A stretch of 64,000 nt of DNA, from NCBI GenBank assembly GCA_902762805.1, contig CACWPQ010000010.1:1-64000 (forward strand), read 5' to 3'. Positions 44,492-52,050 of the stretch are shown here, in pieces. Each line of letters opens with the position of its first letter. Positions within the stretch are counted from its first letter, which is position 1. A model generated the notes under the pieces. The model was not told the origin of the DNA. It searched no databases and saw only the letters and a list, made by a program, of their open reading frames with translations. The translations under genes and the position numbers were made by a program. Origin of the DNA: an uncultured Bacteroidota bacterium. GTDB taxonomy: Bacteria; Bacteroidota; Bacteroidia; Bacteroidales; P3.

Positions 44492-44602
44492 TTTATCGGG
44501 TCAGCGACAGCATTTATCGGGTCAAATTCCTCGCTTATCGGGTCAGCAGACCCGTTTATCGGGTCAAATTGACCCGATAAAAAGCCAATTTGACCCGATA
44601 AA
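44492..44602. repeat. 21-bp phased array of TTTATCGGGTCA (four direct, two inverted)
   Basis: Copies start at 44492, 44513, 44534 and 44555 (direct), and 44570 and 44591 (inverted, TGACCCGATAAA). Direct copies are exactly 21 bp apart, as are the inverted pair. Spacers differ. The array is upstream of the DPP11 gene. Confidence 0.9.
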
Positions 44603-44675
44603 GTAGCTGCTGCACCATTGCCCCCTCACACCATCTCGCTCATTTTCAACCCCCTTCACCCCCCTCAACCCTCCC

Positions 44676-44785
44676 ATTCCCCTACCATCCCCCTGGAATC
44701 CCACCGGAAACAGGCAATTTATTAGAGGTTTATTAGACGTTTATTAGAGAATTGTTAGACGTTTATTAGACAATTATTAGACAAT
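44676..44785. repeat. Tandem array, ten 11-bp units
   Basis: The first unit, ATTCCCCTACC, is the complement of GGTAGGGGAAT (array at 31338). Later units drift to TATTAGACGTT-like sequence. TATTAGA (once TGTTAGA) starts at 44720, 44731, 44742, 44753, 44764 and 44775, exactly 11 bp apart. Confidence 0.9.
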
Positions 44786-44845
44786 CGACCATCTGTGCCC
44801 GCGAGTCGACTGCAAAGTTTTTTCTCCCATATCGGAAAAAGTTCG

Positions 44846-44853
44846 TATCTTTG
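44846..44853 (+). promoter_or_regulatory. -7 element of the DPP11 gene
   Basis: TATCTTTG, 22 nt before the ATG at 44876. Confidence 0.6.
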
Positions 44854-44875
44854 CACCTCAATACTTATATATAAT

Positions 44876-46999
44876 ATGAAGAAAATCCTCACCATCCTCA
44901 CCCTGGCACTCACCGTGCTGCCCCTGCATGCCGACGAAGGCATGTGGATTCCCATGCTCCTGCAGCGCAACGAGGCCGCCATGCAGCGCGCCGGCATGCG
45001 CATCACGGCGCAAGACATCTACGACATCAACCAAGCCTCCCTCAAAGACGCCATCGTCCTCTTCGGCGGCGGCTGCACGGGCGAGTTCGTCAGCAACGAG
45101 GGCCTCCTGCTCACCAACCACCACTGCGGATACAGCTACATCGTCCGCCACTCCACCGTCGAGCACGACTACCTCACCAACGGCTTCTGGGCCATGAGCC
45201 GCGACCAGGAGCTGCCCTGCCCGGGCCTGAGCGTCACCCGGCTGGTGCGCATGGAGGACGTCACCAAGCAGGTCCTCGCCGGCGTCACCGACCAAACCGC
45301 CGAGCAGGACCGCGAGAAGATTGTGGCCAAGAACATCAAGGACATCGCCGACAAGGCCGTCGAAGGCACACACTACAAAGCCGTCATCAAGCCCTTCTAC
45401 TATGGCAACCAGTACTTTATGTACATCAACGAGGTATTCACCGACGTGCGCCTGGTGGGCGCCCCGCCCTCGAACATAGGCAAGTTTGGCGGCGACACCG
45501 ACAACTGGATGTGGCCGCGCCACACGGGCGACTTCTCCGTCTTCCGCGTCTATGCCGCCGACGGGAAACCGGCCGACTTCAGCAAGGAGAACACCCCCTA
45601 CCGTCCGCTGAAGCACCTCGAAATCAGCCTCAAAGGCGTCGACGAGGGCGACTTCACCTTCGTCTTCGGCTACCCTGGCACCACGCGCCGCTATGTAACG
45701 CACGACTATGTGGACCTGGCCGCCAACGTGGAGAACCCCGTCCGCATCGCCCTCCGCACCATCCGCCTCGACCACTACAACGCCGCCATGCGCCAGTCGG
45801 CCGCCCAGCGCCTGAAGTACGCCTCGCGCGTGGCCTCCATCGCCAACGGCTGGAAGAAGTGGCAGGGCGAGAGCCTCGGCATCGAGCGCCTCCGCGGCGT
45901 GGAGCAGAAGATGGAGCAGGAGCGCCGCTTCCAGCGCTGGGCCGACTCCAAGCCCCTCTACCGCGACGTGCTGCCCCAGCTCGAGGAGAACTACGCCAAG
46001 CTGCGCGAGGTGGAACTCGAGTGGACCTACTTCAGCGAGGCCGTCCTGGCCAGCGACTTCATGCAGCGCGCCATGCGTCTGTGGCGCATCGGCCGCATGA
46101 CCGACCAGCAGGCCGTCGAGGCCGCCGCCGAGGCATTCCTCGACGACAGCCGCAAGTATTTCGAGGACTTCGACCAGCACTCGCCCGTCGACGAGGCCAT
46201 CTTCACCGAGTGCTACCTCTACATGTGGCAGCACGGCTTCGCCGCCCACAACTACGCCCCCGACGCCGCCACCCTCGAGCGCTCGCTCAAGAAGGCCTAC
46301 GACAAGTCGGTGCTCAACAACCCTAAGAAGCTCGAAAAACTGCTCTCCGGCTCCACCGACAAGCTCATCGACTTCTGCCGCAACCGCAAAGACCCCGCCC
46401 TTGAGCTCTTCGACGCCGCCTACACCTACTGCTACAGCGACAAGAAGCGCACCCAGTACAACGAGGCCGACGACAACATCCAGCGCCTGATGCGCCTCTA
46501 CGTGAAAGGCCAGATGGAGATGTACCCCGACAGCAACTTCTTCCCCGACGCCAACCTCACCCTGCGCGTGGCCTACGGCCATGTGGAAGGCTTCAAGCCC
46601 AAGGACGCCACCTACTACACCGCCTACTCCACCATCGACGGCATCATGGAGAAAGAGAACCCCGAAATCTACGACTACCGCGTCGAACCCAAGCTCAAAG
46701 AGCTCTGGCAGAAGAAAGACTACGGCCAGTATGCCACCAAGAAGGGCGAGATGCCCGTGGCCTTCATCGCCACCAACCACACCACCGGCGGCAACAGCGG
46801 CAGCCCCGTACTCAACGCCGACGGCCAGCTTATCGGCATCAACTTCGACCGCTGCTGGGAGGGCACCATGAGCGACCTGCTCTTCGACCCCAACTACTGC
46901 CGCAATATCTCGCTTGACATCCGCTACTGCCTCTTCATCATCGACAAGTTCGCCGGCGCCAGCCACCTGGTGCGCGAGATGACGCTGGTGGAGCGCTAG
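44876..46999 (+). CDS. S46-family dipeptidyl-peptidase, DPP11-type
   Basis: 707 residues with a signal peptide ending LPLHA. The S46 trypsin-like triad is visible: His in LLLTNHHCGY (near 83), Asp in the DNWMWPRHTGDFSVFR region, and Ser641 in TTGGNSGSPV. Eighteen residues after that Ser is Arg659 in INFDRCWEG. In Porphyromonas gingivalis DPP11 the same spacing (Ser655, Arg673) gives specificity for Asp/Glu at P1; DPP7 has Gly there. So the enzyme probably removes acidic-residue dipeptides in the periplasm for amino-acid nutrition. The start at 44876 fits both promoter and signal peptide. Confidence 0.95.
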   Translation: MKKILTILTLALTVLPLHADEGMWIPMLLQRNEAAMQRAGMRITAQDIYDINQASLKDAIVLFGGGCTGEFVSNEGLLLTNHHCGYSYIVRHSTVEHDYLTNGFWAMSRDQELPCPGLSVTRLVRMEDVTKQVLAGVTDQTAEQDREKIVAKNIKDIADKAVEGTHYKAVIKPFYYGNQYFMYINEVFTDVRLVGAPPSNIGKFGGDTDNWMWPRHTGDFSVFRVYAADGKPADFSKENTPYRPLKHLEISLKGVDEGDFTFVFGYPGTTRRYVTHDYVDLAANVENPVRIALRTIRLDHYNAAMRQSAAQRLKYASRVASIANGWKKWQGESLGIERLRGVEQKMEQERRFQRWADSKPLYRDVLPQLEENYAKLREVELEWTYFSEAVLASDFMQRAMRLWRIGRMTDQQAVEAAAEAFLDDSRKYFEDFDQHSPVDEAIFTECYLYMWQHGFAAHNYAPDAATLERSLKKAYDKSVLNNPKKLEKLLSGSTDKLIDFCRNRKDPALELFDAAYTYCYSDKKRTQYNEADDNIQRLMRLYVKGQMEMYPDSNFFPDANLTLRVAYGHVEGFKPKDATYYTAYSTIDGIMEKENPEIYDYRVEPKLKELWQKKDYGQYATKKGEMPVAFIATNHTTGGNSGSPVLNADGQLIGINFDRCWEGTMSDLLFDPNYCRNISLDIRYCLFIIDKFAGASHLVREMTLVER

Positions 47000-47022
47000 G
47001 AGGCTCCGCCCCGTGAAACAGT

Positions 47023-47049
47023 GAGGGCCGCCCCGTCGGGGCGGCCCTC
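47023..47049. terminator. Bidirectional terminator
   Basis: 12-bp stem GAGGGCCGCCCC with a 3-nt loop between the convergent DPP11 and threonine-dehydrogenase-like genes. Confidence 0.8.
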
Positions 47050-47065
47050 TCCTTTATGGCATGCC

Positions 47066-48013
47066 TTACAGCAGCTTCTTCTTGAGGTTGAGAATCATGT
47101 CCTCGGTCATGCGGTCGAGGTCGTACTGCGGATTCCAGCCCCACTCATTGCGGGCGCAGCTGTCGTCCATCTTGTCGGGCCAGCTGTCGGCGATGGCCTG
47201 CTTGATGGGCTCGGGCTCGTAGACCATCTCGAACTGCGGATAGTGCTTCTTGATGGCGGCGTAGATAATCTCGGGGTCGAAACTCATGGCCGTAACATTG
47301 AACGAGTTGCGGTGCACCAGCTTCGTGGGGTCGGCCTCCATGATGTCAATCATGGCCTTCTGGGCGTCGGGCATGTACATCATGTCCATGAAGGTGCCCT
47401 TCTTCAGCGGGCAGACAAACTTCTCGCCCTTGACGGCAGCGTAGTATATCTCGACGGCGTAGTCGGTGGTGCCGCCGCCGGGGAGGGTCATGTGGCTAAT
47501 CAGGCCGGGGAAGCGCACCGAGCGGGTGTCCACGCCGAAGCGGGTGAAATAGTAGTCGCTCAGCAGCTCGCCGGTTACCTTGGTTACGCCGTAGATGGTG
47601 TTGGGGCGCTGGATGGTGTCCTGCGGCGTGTTCTCGCGGGGGGTCGAGGGGCCGAAGGCACCGATGCTGCTCGGCGTGAAGACAGCGCAGCCGAACAGGC
47701 GTGCCACCTCGAGACAGTTCACCAACGAGCCGATGCCCACGTTCCAGCCCAGCATCGGGTTCAGCTCGGCCGTGGCCGAGAGGATAGCCGCCAGGTTGTA
47801 GATAGTGTCAATCTGATAGTTCTTCACCACAGTGGCAATCTGCATAATCTGCGTGCTGTCGATGCGCTCCACGGGGCCGCGCTCGTAGGGGTCGCCCGTC
47901 AGCGGACGCAGGTCGCTGCACACCACATTGTTGTCGCCATAGATGTCTCTCAAATTACGGGTCAGCTCCGAGCCAATCTGGCCGCCGGCACCGACAATCA
48001 GGATTCGTTTCAT
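47066..48013 (-). CDS. NAD-dependent epimerase-fold enzyme, probable L-threonine 3-dehydrogenase
   Basis: 315 residues from MKRILIVGAGGQIGSEL (NAD-binding GxGGxIG). The short-chain dehydrogenase triad lies in FTPSSIGAFGPSTPRENTPQ and the YGVTK motif. These segments match the epimerase-like threonine dehydrogenases known from Bacteroidetes and trypanosomes, which oxidise threonine to 2-amino-3-ketobutyrate. A GTG further upstream is less likely than this ATG. Minus-strand -7 element TATTTTTG at 48106-48113. Confidence 0.9.
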   Translation of the reverse strand: MKRILIVGAGGQIGSELTRNLRDIYGDNNVVCSDLRPLTGDPYERGPVERIDSTQIMQIATVVKNYQIDTIYNLAAILSATAELNPMLGWNVGIGSLVNCLEVARLFGCAVFTPSSIGAFGPSTPRENTPQDTIQRPNTIYGVTKVTGELLSDYYFTRFGVDTRSVRFPGLISHMTLPGGGTTDYAVEIYYAAVKGEKFVCPLKKGTFMDMMYMPDAQKAMIDIMEADPTKLVHRNSFNVTAMSFDPEIIYAAIKKHYPQFEMVYEPEPIKQAIADSWPDKMDDSCARNEWGWNPQYDLDRMTEDMILNLKKKLL

Positions 48014-48105
48014 CGTTATTTTACTTTTTATATATTGTACTATACTATTTATAATCACCAATCACACAGCGCATTGCACACACGCTGCGGCCTCATCGGC
48101 TCCCA

Positions 48106-48113
48106 CAAAAATA
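48106..48113 (-). promoter_or_regulatory. -7 element of the threonine-dehydrogenase-like gene
   Basis: TATTTTTG on the minus strand, about 93 nt upstream of the ATG. No convincing -33. Confidence 0.45.
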
Positions 48114-48256
48114 CAAAATAAATCCGACTGCGCGAACATATTTTTTTGCCATGCCAGATTTAGAACCAAAAAACGTCAGTGCACAGGGCGCCGGAGCGTT
48201 CTGCCGGCGCCCGCTTTTTTTCCTCTCGCTCTCCCCTCCCCTGCCACCTCCCTAGG

Positions 48257-48350
48257 GAGGAAGAAGAGAGGAAGAAGAGGATACCCCTAAACCACTGAAA
48301 ATGAGCGGGCCGAAATCTTACGATTTCGGCCCGTTTTTCGGTTTTTTTCA
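48257..48350 (+). repeat. Dispersed hairpin repeat, copy C
   Basis: Begins with GAGGAAGAAGA twice, then ATACCCCTAAACCACTGAAAA. A 12-bp hairpin CGGGCCGAAATC/GATTTCGGCCCG (48306-48333) follows, then TTTTTCGGTTTTTTT. Copies at 53013 and 54995, and part at 25095. It lies just past the 3' end of ddl, with the T-run on the opposite strand to ddl. Confidence 0.8.
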
Positions 48351-48382
48351 CAAAAAATCCGCGGCTTTTTCAGAGGCGGTTT

Positions 48383-49411
48383 TCAGAGGGCCGCCTGGAT
48401 GGCCATCTCGTAGAGCTCGGCAGGGGCGATGCCCATGGCGCGGGCCTGCTTGGGGACGATGCTCTCGGCACTCTGGCCGGGGATGGTGTTGACTTCGAGG
48501 AAGTAGAGCTCGCGGCGCTCCTCGTCATAGATGTAGTCGAAGCGCACGATGCCGCTGCAGCCCAGCAGGTCGTAGAGGCGGTAGGAGACCTCCTGGATAT
48601 GGTGCGCAACCTCGGGCGCGACCTCGGCGGGCGTAACCTCGTTGCTGAAGCCGTCGTACTTGGCCGCGTAGTCGAAGAATTCATGTCCGCCGGTGGGGAT
48701 GATTTCGGTAACGGGGAAGACAAGTTTGTGCTTGAAGTCGGGGTGCCAGTTCTCGTACTTCGACCCTTTGGCGAACTGGAAGACGCCGCAGTCGAACTCG
48801 CGGCCCGCGATGAACTCCTCGACCAGCACCTGGCGGTCTTCGGCGAAAGCCTCGCGGATGGCGGGTAGGAGCTGCTCGCGGCTCTTCACCTTGGTGGTGG
48901 CGACGCTGCTTCCGCCGGCGGCGGGTTTGACGAAGACGGGGTAGCCCAGGCCCTGCACCAGCTCGTCGAGCTTCGCCTCGGTGGGGGGCTCCTTGTAGAG
49001 CAGCACGGAGCGGGCCACCTTGACCAGCCCTGTCGCCGCCACCACGGGGTTGCAGTACCCCTTGTGGAAGGTCAGTGCCGAGGTGTAGAAGCCGCAGGTG
49101 GTGTACTTGATGCCGAGCATGTCGAGGTAGCCCTGCAGCACACCGTTCTCGCCCGGGTTGCCGTGGATGATGATGAAGGCCAGGTCGAAGCGCACCTTCT
49201 GCCCGTCGACCGTGATGCTGAAGTCGTTGCGGTCCACCGGCACCTTCTCTTCTCCGCGGGTGAGGCCATACCACTCCTCGCGCGTGATTACTATTTTATA
49301 TATGTTGTATTTCGCGTGGTCGAGCTGCCCGTACACCTGGTTGCCGCTGGCAATCGAGATGTCGAACTCGCCGCTGTATCCGCCCATCACCAGGGCTATG
49401 TTCTTCTTCAT
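48383..49411 (-). CDS. ddl: D-alanine--D-alanine ligase
   Basis: 342 residues. MGGYSGEFDISIASG at the N-terminus is the Ddl/ATP-grasp opening, here with GEFD in place of the usual GxxEhxVS. IIHGNPGENGVLQGYLDMLGIKYT, FVKPAAGGSSVATTKV and FLEVNTIPGQSAESIVP are conserved. It ligates two D-Ala for peptidoglycan. The C-terminus ends against the hairpin repeat at 48257-48350. Confidence 0.95.
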   Translation of the reverse strand: MKKNIALVMGGYSGEFDISIASGNQVYGQLDHAKYNIYKIVITREEWYGLTRGEEKVPVDRNDFSITVDGQKVRFDLAFIIIHGNPGENGVLQGYLDMLGIKYTTCGFYTSALTFHKGYCNPVVAATGLVKVARSVLLYKEPPTEAKLDELVQGLGYPVFVKPAAGGSSVATTKVKSREQLLPAIREAFAEDRQVLVEEFIAGREFDCGVFQFAKGSKYENWHPDFKHKLVFPVTEIIPTGGHEFFDYAAKYDGFSNEVTPAEVAPEVAHHIQEVSYRLYDLLGCSGIVRFDYIYDEERRELYFLEVNTIPGQSAESIVPKQARAMGIAPAELYEMAIQAAL

Positions 49412-49449
49412 ATTGGTTGTTTTTGCGTCATAACGCGGCGCAGTCCGTT

Positions 49450-50370
49450 TTATTGTGCCAGCACGTCGACCCGCAGCGGGATGTGCCGTCGGCGTTTCGC
49501 CTGCTTGGCGTTGTTGTGGGCCTGCTGGATGGTGGCGGGCGTCATGGTGGCGCGCTGGAAGCGGTCGTAGACGATATCCTCGGCCAGGACGCTGGGGTGC
49601 GACAGGTCGGGGCCGTAGAAGCGGTAGTCGCGCAACTCGTCGAGCACAATCTCATAGGCCGGGAAATAGAAAATTGAAAATTGAGAGTTGAAAATTGAAA
49701 CCAGTTCATCCACGGCCAGCAGCAGCGTCGCCTTGCTCAGCTGGTTGCCGTGGGCGCCGTCGGCCAGGTGGCGTATCGGGCTGACAGTGAAGACCACCGA
49801 AAGCCGGGGATTGAAAACGGCAAGCCTCTCCATCAGCGGCCTCCAGATATCCACAACCTCCCCCACCGTCATACGCCGCCACTCGAACATCGCCGCCGGC
49901 AGCTTGTGGCAGTTCGCCACCACCATCCGCTCCCCCTCTCTTGAAAGGAGAGAGGGGTGGGGGGTGAGGCCGAAGGTGTAGGCCGTCCCGAACGTCACCA
50001 TCAGCACCCGCGCCCCGCGCAATGCACCGTGCGCCTGGCGGATGCGGCCGTTGCAGGCCTCGAGGCACTCCTGCGCCGTGGGGCGCGAAAAAGAGCCGTG
50101 GTGGTGCCACGAGTGCCACAGCCCCTCGTGCTGCACCAGGTCGGCCTCCGTGATGTCGCGGCAGTCGATCAGGCGTTCCAGCGCCGCCGCCACCGAGGCC
50201 GGGTTGTAGAGCGTGCCGAAAGGGTTGCGCTCCACCCGGAAGCCCCCCTCCTCCAGCCGCGTGCCGATGGCGTCCGCAAAGCACGACCCCATCGTCACCA
50301 CCCCGTCCTCCAGCCCGAGGCGGAACGGCATCGCCCCCACCTCCACCTGTGTAAACAGTCTAGCACTCAT
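49450..50370 (-). CDS. GSCFA-domain protein
   Basis: 306 residues. The name-giving motif GSCFAD is near residue 28, in the SGNH-hydrolase-like fold, followed by RNPFGTLYNPASVA, WHSWHHHGSFS and VVFTVSPIRHLADGA. The function of GSCFA proteins is not established; a hydrolase on surface polymers is plausible. Two extra segments sit in frame: PHPSLLSREGERM (49932-49972) and FNSQFSIF (49671-49700), both made of repeat DNA. Upstream its ATG overlaps the stop of a decayed ATPase frame. Confidence 0.9.
   Translation of the reverse strand: MSARLFTQVEVGAMPFRLGLEDGVVTMGSCFADAIGTRLEEGGFRVERNPFGTLYNPASVAAALERLIDCRDITEADLVQHEGLWHSWHHHGSFSRPTAQECLEACNGRIRQAHGALRGARVLMVTFGTAYTFGLTPHPSLLSREGERMVVANCHKLPAAMFEWRRMTVGEVVDIWRPLMERLAVFNPRLSVVFTVSPIRHLADGAHGNQLSKATLLLAVDELVSIFNSQFSIFYFPAYEIVLDELRDYRFYGPDLSHPSVLAEDIVYDRFQRATMTPATIQQAHNNAKQAKRRRHIPLRVDVLAQ
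49671..49700. repeat. In-frame AAAATTGA repeat in the GSCFA gene
   Basis: Four copies of a (G)AAAATTGA-like unit encode IFNSQFSIF. Same type as 1492-1524. Confidence 0.65.
49932..49972. repeat. In-frame palindromic insert in the GSCFA gene
   Basis: CCCCTCTC/GAGAGGGG (49933-49957) with a 9-nt loop, followed by GTGGGGGGTGAGG. It encodes LTPHPSLLSREGER, unlike the surrounding conserved fold. Confidence 0.65.
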
Positions 50371-50561
50371 ATCTTATCCAGTATGTGACGGTAATTTGCA
50401 AATCCTCCAATCGGGGATGCACTCTCATGTTCCCCATCGTAAATAACCTGCGTCATCTCCACATCGTCGCCATAAAGTGTGCGAAGGTAGTTCAGAGTGC
50501 TGAAAAAACTCTCATGAAACACCGTGGCCGATTTAAGCGTAAATGGTTCTCTAATATTCTC
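50367..50561 (-). pseudogene. C-terminal remnant of an AAA/DUF4143-like ATPase
   Basis: A 64-codon open stretch without a start codon reads PFTLKSATVFHESFFSTLNY, then LRTLYGDDVEMTQVIYDG, and ends FANYRHILDKI stop. The pattern (KSAT, FF..L, V.VIYDG) fits the C-terminal PD-(D/E)XK-like part of single-protein AAA ATPases common in Bacteroidetes. A stop precedes it in frame and the ATPase core is gone. Its stop overlaps the GSCFA ATG. Confidence 0.6.
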
Positions 50562-50573
50562 TTATACATATTT

Positions 50574-50605
50574 TGTCCAAATATGGAATTCAACTCCAAT
50601 TTTGG
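50574..50605. repeat. Diverged copy of the 35-bp palindrome
   Basis: GTCCAAATATGGAATTC and AACTCCAATTTTGGC resemble the perfect palindrome at 50730-50764 with several mismatches. It adjoins a minus-strand TAATTTTG (50608-50615). Confidence 0.5.
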
Positions 50606-50729
50606 CTGCAAAATTACGACTTTTTTCCAGTTTGCTAGAATTAAATTTCAAAATAATATGTGAGTTGCATCATGTAATTACAATTTATAGTAATATAACA
50701 TGCTGAAGTTAAAGTTTATAAAACATATT

Positions 50730-50764
50730 TGGCCAAATCTGGAATTCAATTCCAGATTTGGCCA
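50730..50764. terminator. Perfect 17-bp inverted repeat with 1-nt loop
   Basis: TGGCCAAATCTGGAATT, C, then its exact complement. It lies 22 bp past the stop of the outer-membrane-like gene and may be its terminator, though no T-run follows on that strand. A related copy lies at 50574-50605. Confidence 0.6.
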
Positions 50765-50786
50765 GTTTGTAAAAACAATGTTACTG

Positions 50787-51419
50787 TTAGAAGTCAGCAA
50801 GTATCTCTCCTAATGGGAGGGAGAATCCCACACCCCAGTACCATCCATTAAGTTCTTTAAAAGCTGGAACAAATTCGTATCCAAAATGGAAATACACTAA
50901 TGCCAATTCCACATACAGCATCGGCGAAATTCCGAAATAGGGAGTCTTGTCCACATCGTATTCCAGAGTGTTCTCGTTTAAGGTACACGTCTTTGCCACA
51001 TTCAAACCCATGTTAATTGCTGGTTTAATGCTAATGTTATTCATACCGTAGAGTCGAATCCTGTACCCTATTGGGATATGAATTGCCCAGGTTGGCTCAC
51101 GATATTCTGTCGAAGAAATATCAACCTTATTTTCTTTTGTAGCAAAGCCAAGTTGTATACCTCCAATTGTGAATCCGAGTGGATAATAGTTCCGATACTG
51201 ATACCCAAGGCAATGTAGCCATGGCGAATCCGAATCAAATTCATCTATCAAGCCCTTAATACCCCCGCCAGCCTTCGGCTGCGTCACCTGAACAGGAAAT
51301 TTTGATAATCTGTACCCCTGCAAGCCATCAAGATTTTTTTCTTGAACGGACAAGGCATATGCATCGCTCATCGACAGGATGGCCAGCAGAACGATTGTAA
51401 ATACTTTTAACTTCGGCAT
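50787..51419 (-). CDS. Secreted outer-membrane beta-barrel-like protein
   Basis: 210 residues with a signal peptide ending SDAYA. The rest alternates aromatic and polar residues in amphipathic strands (YYPLGFTIGGIQLGF, WAIHIPIGYRIRLY, YVELALVYFHFGYEF, WGVGFSLPLGEILADF) and ends in Phe, as in small Bacteroidetes outer-membrane barrels. No named family recognised. Third gene of an operon with two Sel1 proteins; low GC. Confidence 0.7.
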   Translation of the reverse strand: MPKLKVFTIVLLAILSMSDAYALSVQEKNLDGLQGYRLSKFPVQVTQPKAGGGIKGLIDEFDSDSPWLHCLGYQYRNYYPLGFTIGGIQLGFATKENKVDISSTEYREPTWAIHIPIGYRIRLYGMNNISIKPAINMGLNVAKTCTLNENTLEYDVDKTPYFGISPMLYVELALVYFHFGYEFVPAFKELNGWYWGVGFSLPLGEILADF

Positions 51420-51441
51420 AATAATTTGATTTAGACGTGTA

Positions 51442-52005
51442 TTACTTGTTTAGCATTTGTAGTAAGACCTTTGCATTAACTTCTTGAAGGTCGGTTAATT
51501 TGGCATGACCAAGAGCCCGTTCTGCCAATTTTCTGGCTCGCTGCGGATCTCTCCTTTCATAGTAATACGCTAATTCCACAAGCGCAGCTCCATAATCCTT
51601 CTCGGCTGCCTTGGTCCACAATTGAACAGCCTTCTTTTTGTCCTTTTTCACACCCAATCCTTCATCATACATTGCCCCTAGTTCGTACTCGGCTTCCGCA
51701 TCGCCCTGCTCGGCAGCCTTGGACATCCAGTATACAGCCTTCTTGTGATTACCTTCATATTGACAAATGTATGCCAAAACGACTTGTGCATCGACAGACC
51801 CACTGTTGGCAGCTTTAATCATCCATGACCTTCCTTCCGCCGTGTCGCCTTCGCTATTGAACATGCGTGCCACATTGTACATCGCATTGGCATCCCCATT
51901 CTGTGCGGCAACCATATATTCGTAAAAATTCTGCGCAGATGTCGGTAGAGCGGAGCAGAATATCATCGCTGCTACTGCAGCAAAAGAAAATAATGATTTC
52001 TTCAT
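51442..52005 (-). CDS. Secreted Sel1-repeat protein
   Basis: 187 residues. Signal peptide ending PTSAQ. Sel1/TPR-like repeats: GDANAMYNVARMFNSEGDTA, GSVDAQVVLAYICQYEGNHK, GDAEAEYELGAMYDEGLGVK and DYGAALVELAYYYE. Sel1 repeats form solenoids for protein contacts. It is 46 bp after another Sel1 gene and 22 bp before a barrel-like protein, so a periplasmic complex is possible. Confidence 0.92.
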   Translation of the reverse strand: MKKSLFSFAAVAAMIFCSALPTSAQNFYEYMVAAQNGDANAMYNVARMFNSEGDTAEGRSWMIKAANSGSVDAQVVLAYICQYEGNHKKAVYWMSKAAEQGDAEAEYELGAMYDEGLGVKKDKKKAVQLWTKAAEKDYGAALVELAYYYERRDPQRARKLAERALGHAKLTDLQEVNAKVLLQMLNK

Positions 52006-52050
52006 AATGTTATTGTTATTTATAGTTGATAATATACGGTTATATTTTGC

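Noticed and set aside
44492-44602. CRISPR-like array
   Set aside because: The repeat is only 12 bp with 9-bp spacers and includes inverted copies; no cas gene is near. It is a phased motif array instead.
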